40,383 bases of DNA from a virus. The notes below the pieces were generated by a model. That model had not been told where the DNA came from, did no database searches, and saw only the letters and a program-made list of their open reading frames with translations. The stretch covers positions 1 through 40,383 of the IMG/VR virus record IMGVR_UViG_3300025108_004173. One strand, given 5' to 3'. Shown here piece after piece: positions 39,738 to 40,383 of the stretch; the stretch's first letter is position 1, and each line of letters starts with the position of its first letter. The translations under genes were made by a program, and so were the position numbers.

Positions 39738-39842
39738 TTGCAACGCCGTGTAAGAAAGAAAACATCGATTGGCAAATCGGTTCGATCAAAACTTTTACGT
39801 AAAGGGAATGTACGTAAAAAATATAGAGGACAGGGAAAGTAA
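39738..39842 (+). CDS. 34-residue highly basic micro-protein
   Basis: TTG start with AGGAG 8 nt upstream. Nearly half the residues are Lys or Arg (QRRVRKKTSIGKSVRSKLLR then KGNVRKKYRGQGK). Fits exactly between phoH and the next ATG (stop TAA, one base, ATG). I recall small KKTSIGxS...YRGQG proteins in other T4-like phages. It probably binds nucleic acid. Confidence 0.65.
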   Translation: MQRRVRKKTSIGKSVRSKLLRKGNVRKKYRGQGK

Positions 39843-40043
39843 ATGTTTAGCAAACAGTGCAAGGCTCACTTAGAAGAAGTGGGTGAGACTGGACTTCAAC
39901 ATATGGGGAAGGCACTAAAGATTGCAGTTACGCTGCAACTACTCGTTCCAGTCGTATTAGTTCATGCAGTCGCACCACGTTTTTTCACGAAGACTGCTTC
40001 AACTGTAATGAAAGATATCGTTAAAGATAGGAATAAAACATGA
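39843..40043 (+). CDS. DUF6356-like membrane-associated protein
   Basis: 66 residues. HLEEVGETGLQHMGKALKIA and a hydrophobic stretch (VTLQLLVPVVLVHAVAPRFF) followed by TKTAS match the short DUF6356 pattern (HL...YxxH...H...P) as I remember it, a family found in proteobacteria and phages. One membrane helix. ATGA overlap with the next small gene. Function not known. Confidence 0.6.
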   Translation: MFSKQCKAHLEEVGETGLQHMGKALKIAVTLQLLVPVVLVHAVAPRFFTKTASTVMKDIVKDRNKT

Positions 40044-40132
40044 CTTTAATTTTTGAAAGAGTGGGCAACACTGTGTACGCACGAGAGTTTGGTTCACACC
40101 CTAGTACGAGGTGGGTATATAAAACGTTATGA
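40040..40132 (+). CDS. 30-residue micro-protein
   Basis: MTLIFERVGNTVYAREFGSH followed by PSTRWVYKTL. Bracketed by two ATGA overlaps, which argues it is translated. The VYARE(F/V)G segment occurs, from memory, in short proteins of related phages, here probably shortened. No function known. Confidence 0.55.
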   Translation: MTLIFERVGNTVYAREFGSHPSTRWVYKTL

Positions 40133-40383
40133 AACGATTTATCTTCGATGTAGATGGGACACTCACACCTAGTCGTTCAAAGATCAATACAGAATTTCTG
40201 GATTGGTTTCTTGATTTTTGCGACAGAGAAAAAGTGTGGTTAGTAACTGGTTCTGATTACCCAAAAACTCTTGAGCAGTTGGGTAAAGAACTATGTGAAA
40301 AAGTTGTGACTGTTTATAACTGTTCTGGTAACGATGTCTTCTTTAAAGGAAAACGTGTTAACACTAAATCGTTTGAACCGCCC
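40129..40383 (+). CDS. HAD-superfamily phosphatase (5' part)
   Basis: Truncated by the window end after 85 residues. FIFDVDGTLTPSR is HAD motif I, with Asp nucleophile and acid/base Asp, and VWLVTGSDYPKTLEQLG is motif II (Thr/Ser). The DGTLTPSR form and the following VYNCSGNDVFFKGK resemble the phosphomannomutase-type HAD group, so a sugar phosphatase or mutase role is plausible. Start overlaps the previous stop (ATGA). Confidence 0.82.
   Translation, partial: MKRFIFDVDGTLTPSRSKINTEFLDWFLDFCDREKVWLVTGSDYPKTLEQLGKELCEKVVTVYNCSGNDVFFKGKRVNTKSFEPP

Noticed and set aside
1-40383. tRNA genes, CRISPR arrays, insertion sequences, integrase or attachment sites
   Set aside because: None seen on reading; gaps between genes are too short for them, though tRNA detection by eye is not exhaustive.

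Overview
The window is an ungapped, gene-dense stretch of a T4-like (myovirus) bacteriophage genome, almost certainly marine. All convincing genes lie on the + strand, many overlap by ATGA or 8 nt, and no gap exceeds about 60 nt. T4 core genes are recognisable: gp33, gp59, gp32, UvsX, gp41, gp61, a gp67-like prohead core protein, and NrdA/NrdB. T4-type late promoters (TATAAATA) and sigma70-type early promoters are also visible. No tRNA, IS, integrase or CRISPR was seen. The host is inferred to be Gram-negative (spanin pair, signal peptides). An alphaproteobacterium is plausible because the phage carries a C4-pathway 5-aminolevulinate synthase.

Layout. (1) 1-4691: surface-sugar or small-molecule modification genes (glycosyltransferase-like fragment, DegT aminotransferase, radical SAM enzyme, NodU-type carbamoyltransferase, methyltransferase). 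(2) 4688-5897: heme oxygenase translationally coupled to a ferredoxin-dependent bilin reductase that looks like phage PcyX. (3) 5890-7499: two paralogous SGNH-hydrolase-like proteins and a micro-gene. (4) 7496-12765: gp33, a QueC-like PP-loop enzyme, gp59, gp32, a coiled-coil protein, UvsX and gp41, i.e. late-transcription coactivator and replication/recombination genes. (5) 12807-15477: late genes with T4-like capsid-targeting N-termini, including a nucleic-acid-ligase-like protein. (6) 15502-18637: a secreted protein, then methyltransferase, GT32-like, sulfotransferase and GT25-like genes. (7) 18669-28440: two very large multidomain head proteins, a staphylococcal-type nuclease, small structural proteins and the prohead core protein. 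(8) 28452-29157: an overlapping i-spanin/o-spanin pair for lysis. (9) 29249-37096: primase, ThyX, NrdA, NrdB, glutaredoxin, 5-aminolevulinate synthase and a second PP-loop enzyme. (10) 37155-40383: DUF454 membrane protein, small early proteins, second glutaredoxin, PhoH, a basic micro-protein, DUF6356-like protein and the start of a HAD phosphatase.

How the genes fit together. The phage encodes both the entry (ALAS) and the exit (heme oxygenase plus bilin reductase) of a route from glycine and succinyl-CoA through host heme to a reduced bilin. ThyX, ribonucleotide reductase and glutaredoxins supply deoxynucleotides to the replisome. gp33 serves late promoters, which precede genes for head-packaged proteins. 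The 1351-residue protein has (L/I)-x-E|(A/S/G) motifs, the T4 gp21 prohead-protease signature, between its nucleotidyltransferase, uncharacterised and P-loop kinase modules. It may be a capsid polyprotein cut into separate enzymes that enter the cell with the DNA.

Best candidates for new biology are this packaged enzyme set and the ALAS/heme oxygenase/bilin reductase combination. From memory, phage PcyX and phage ALAS have each been reported from aquatic viromes; I could not check how often they occur together in one genome.
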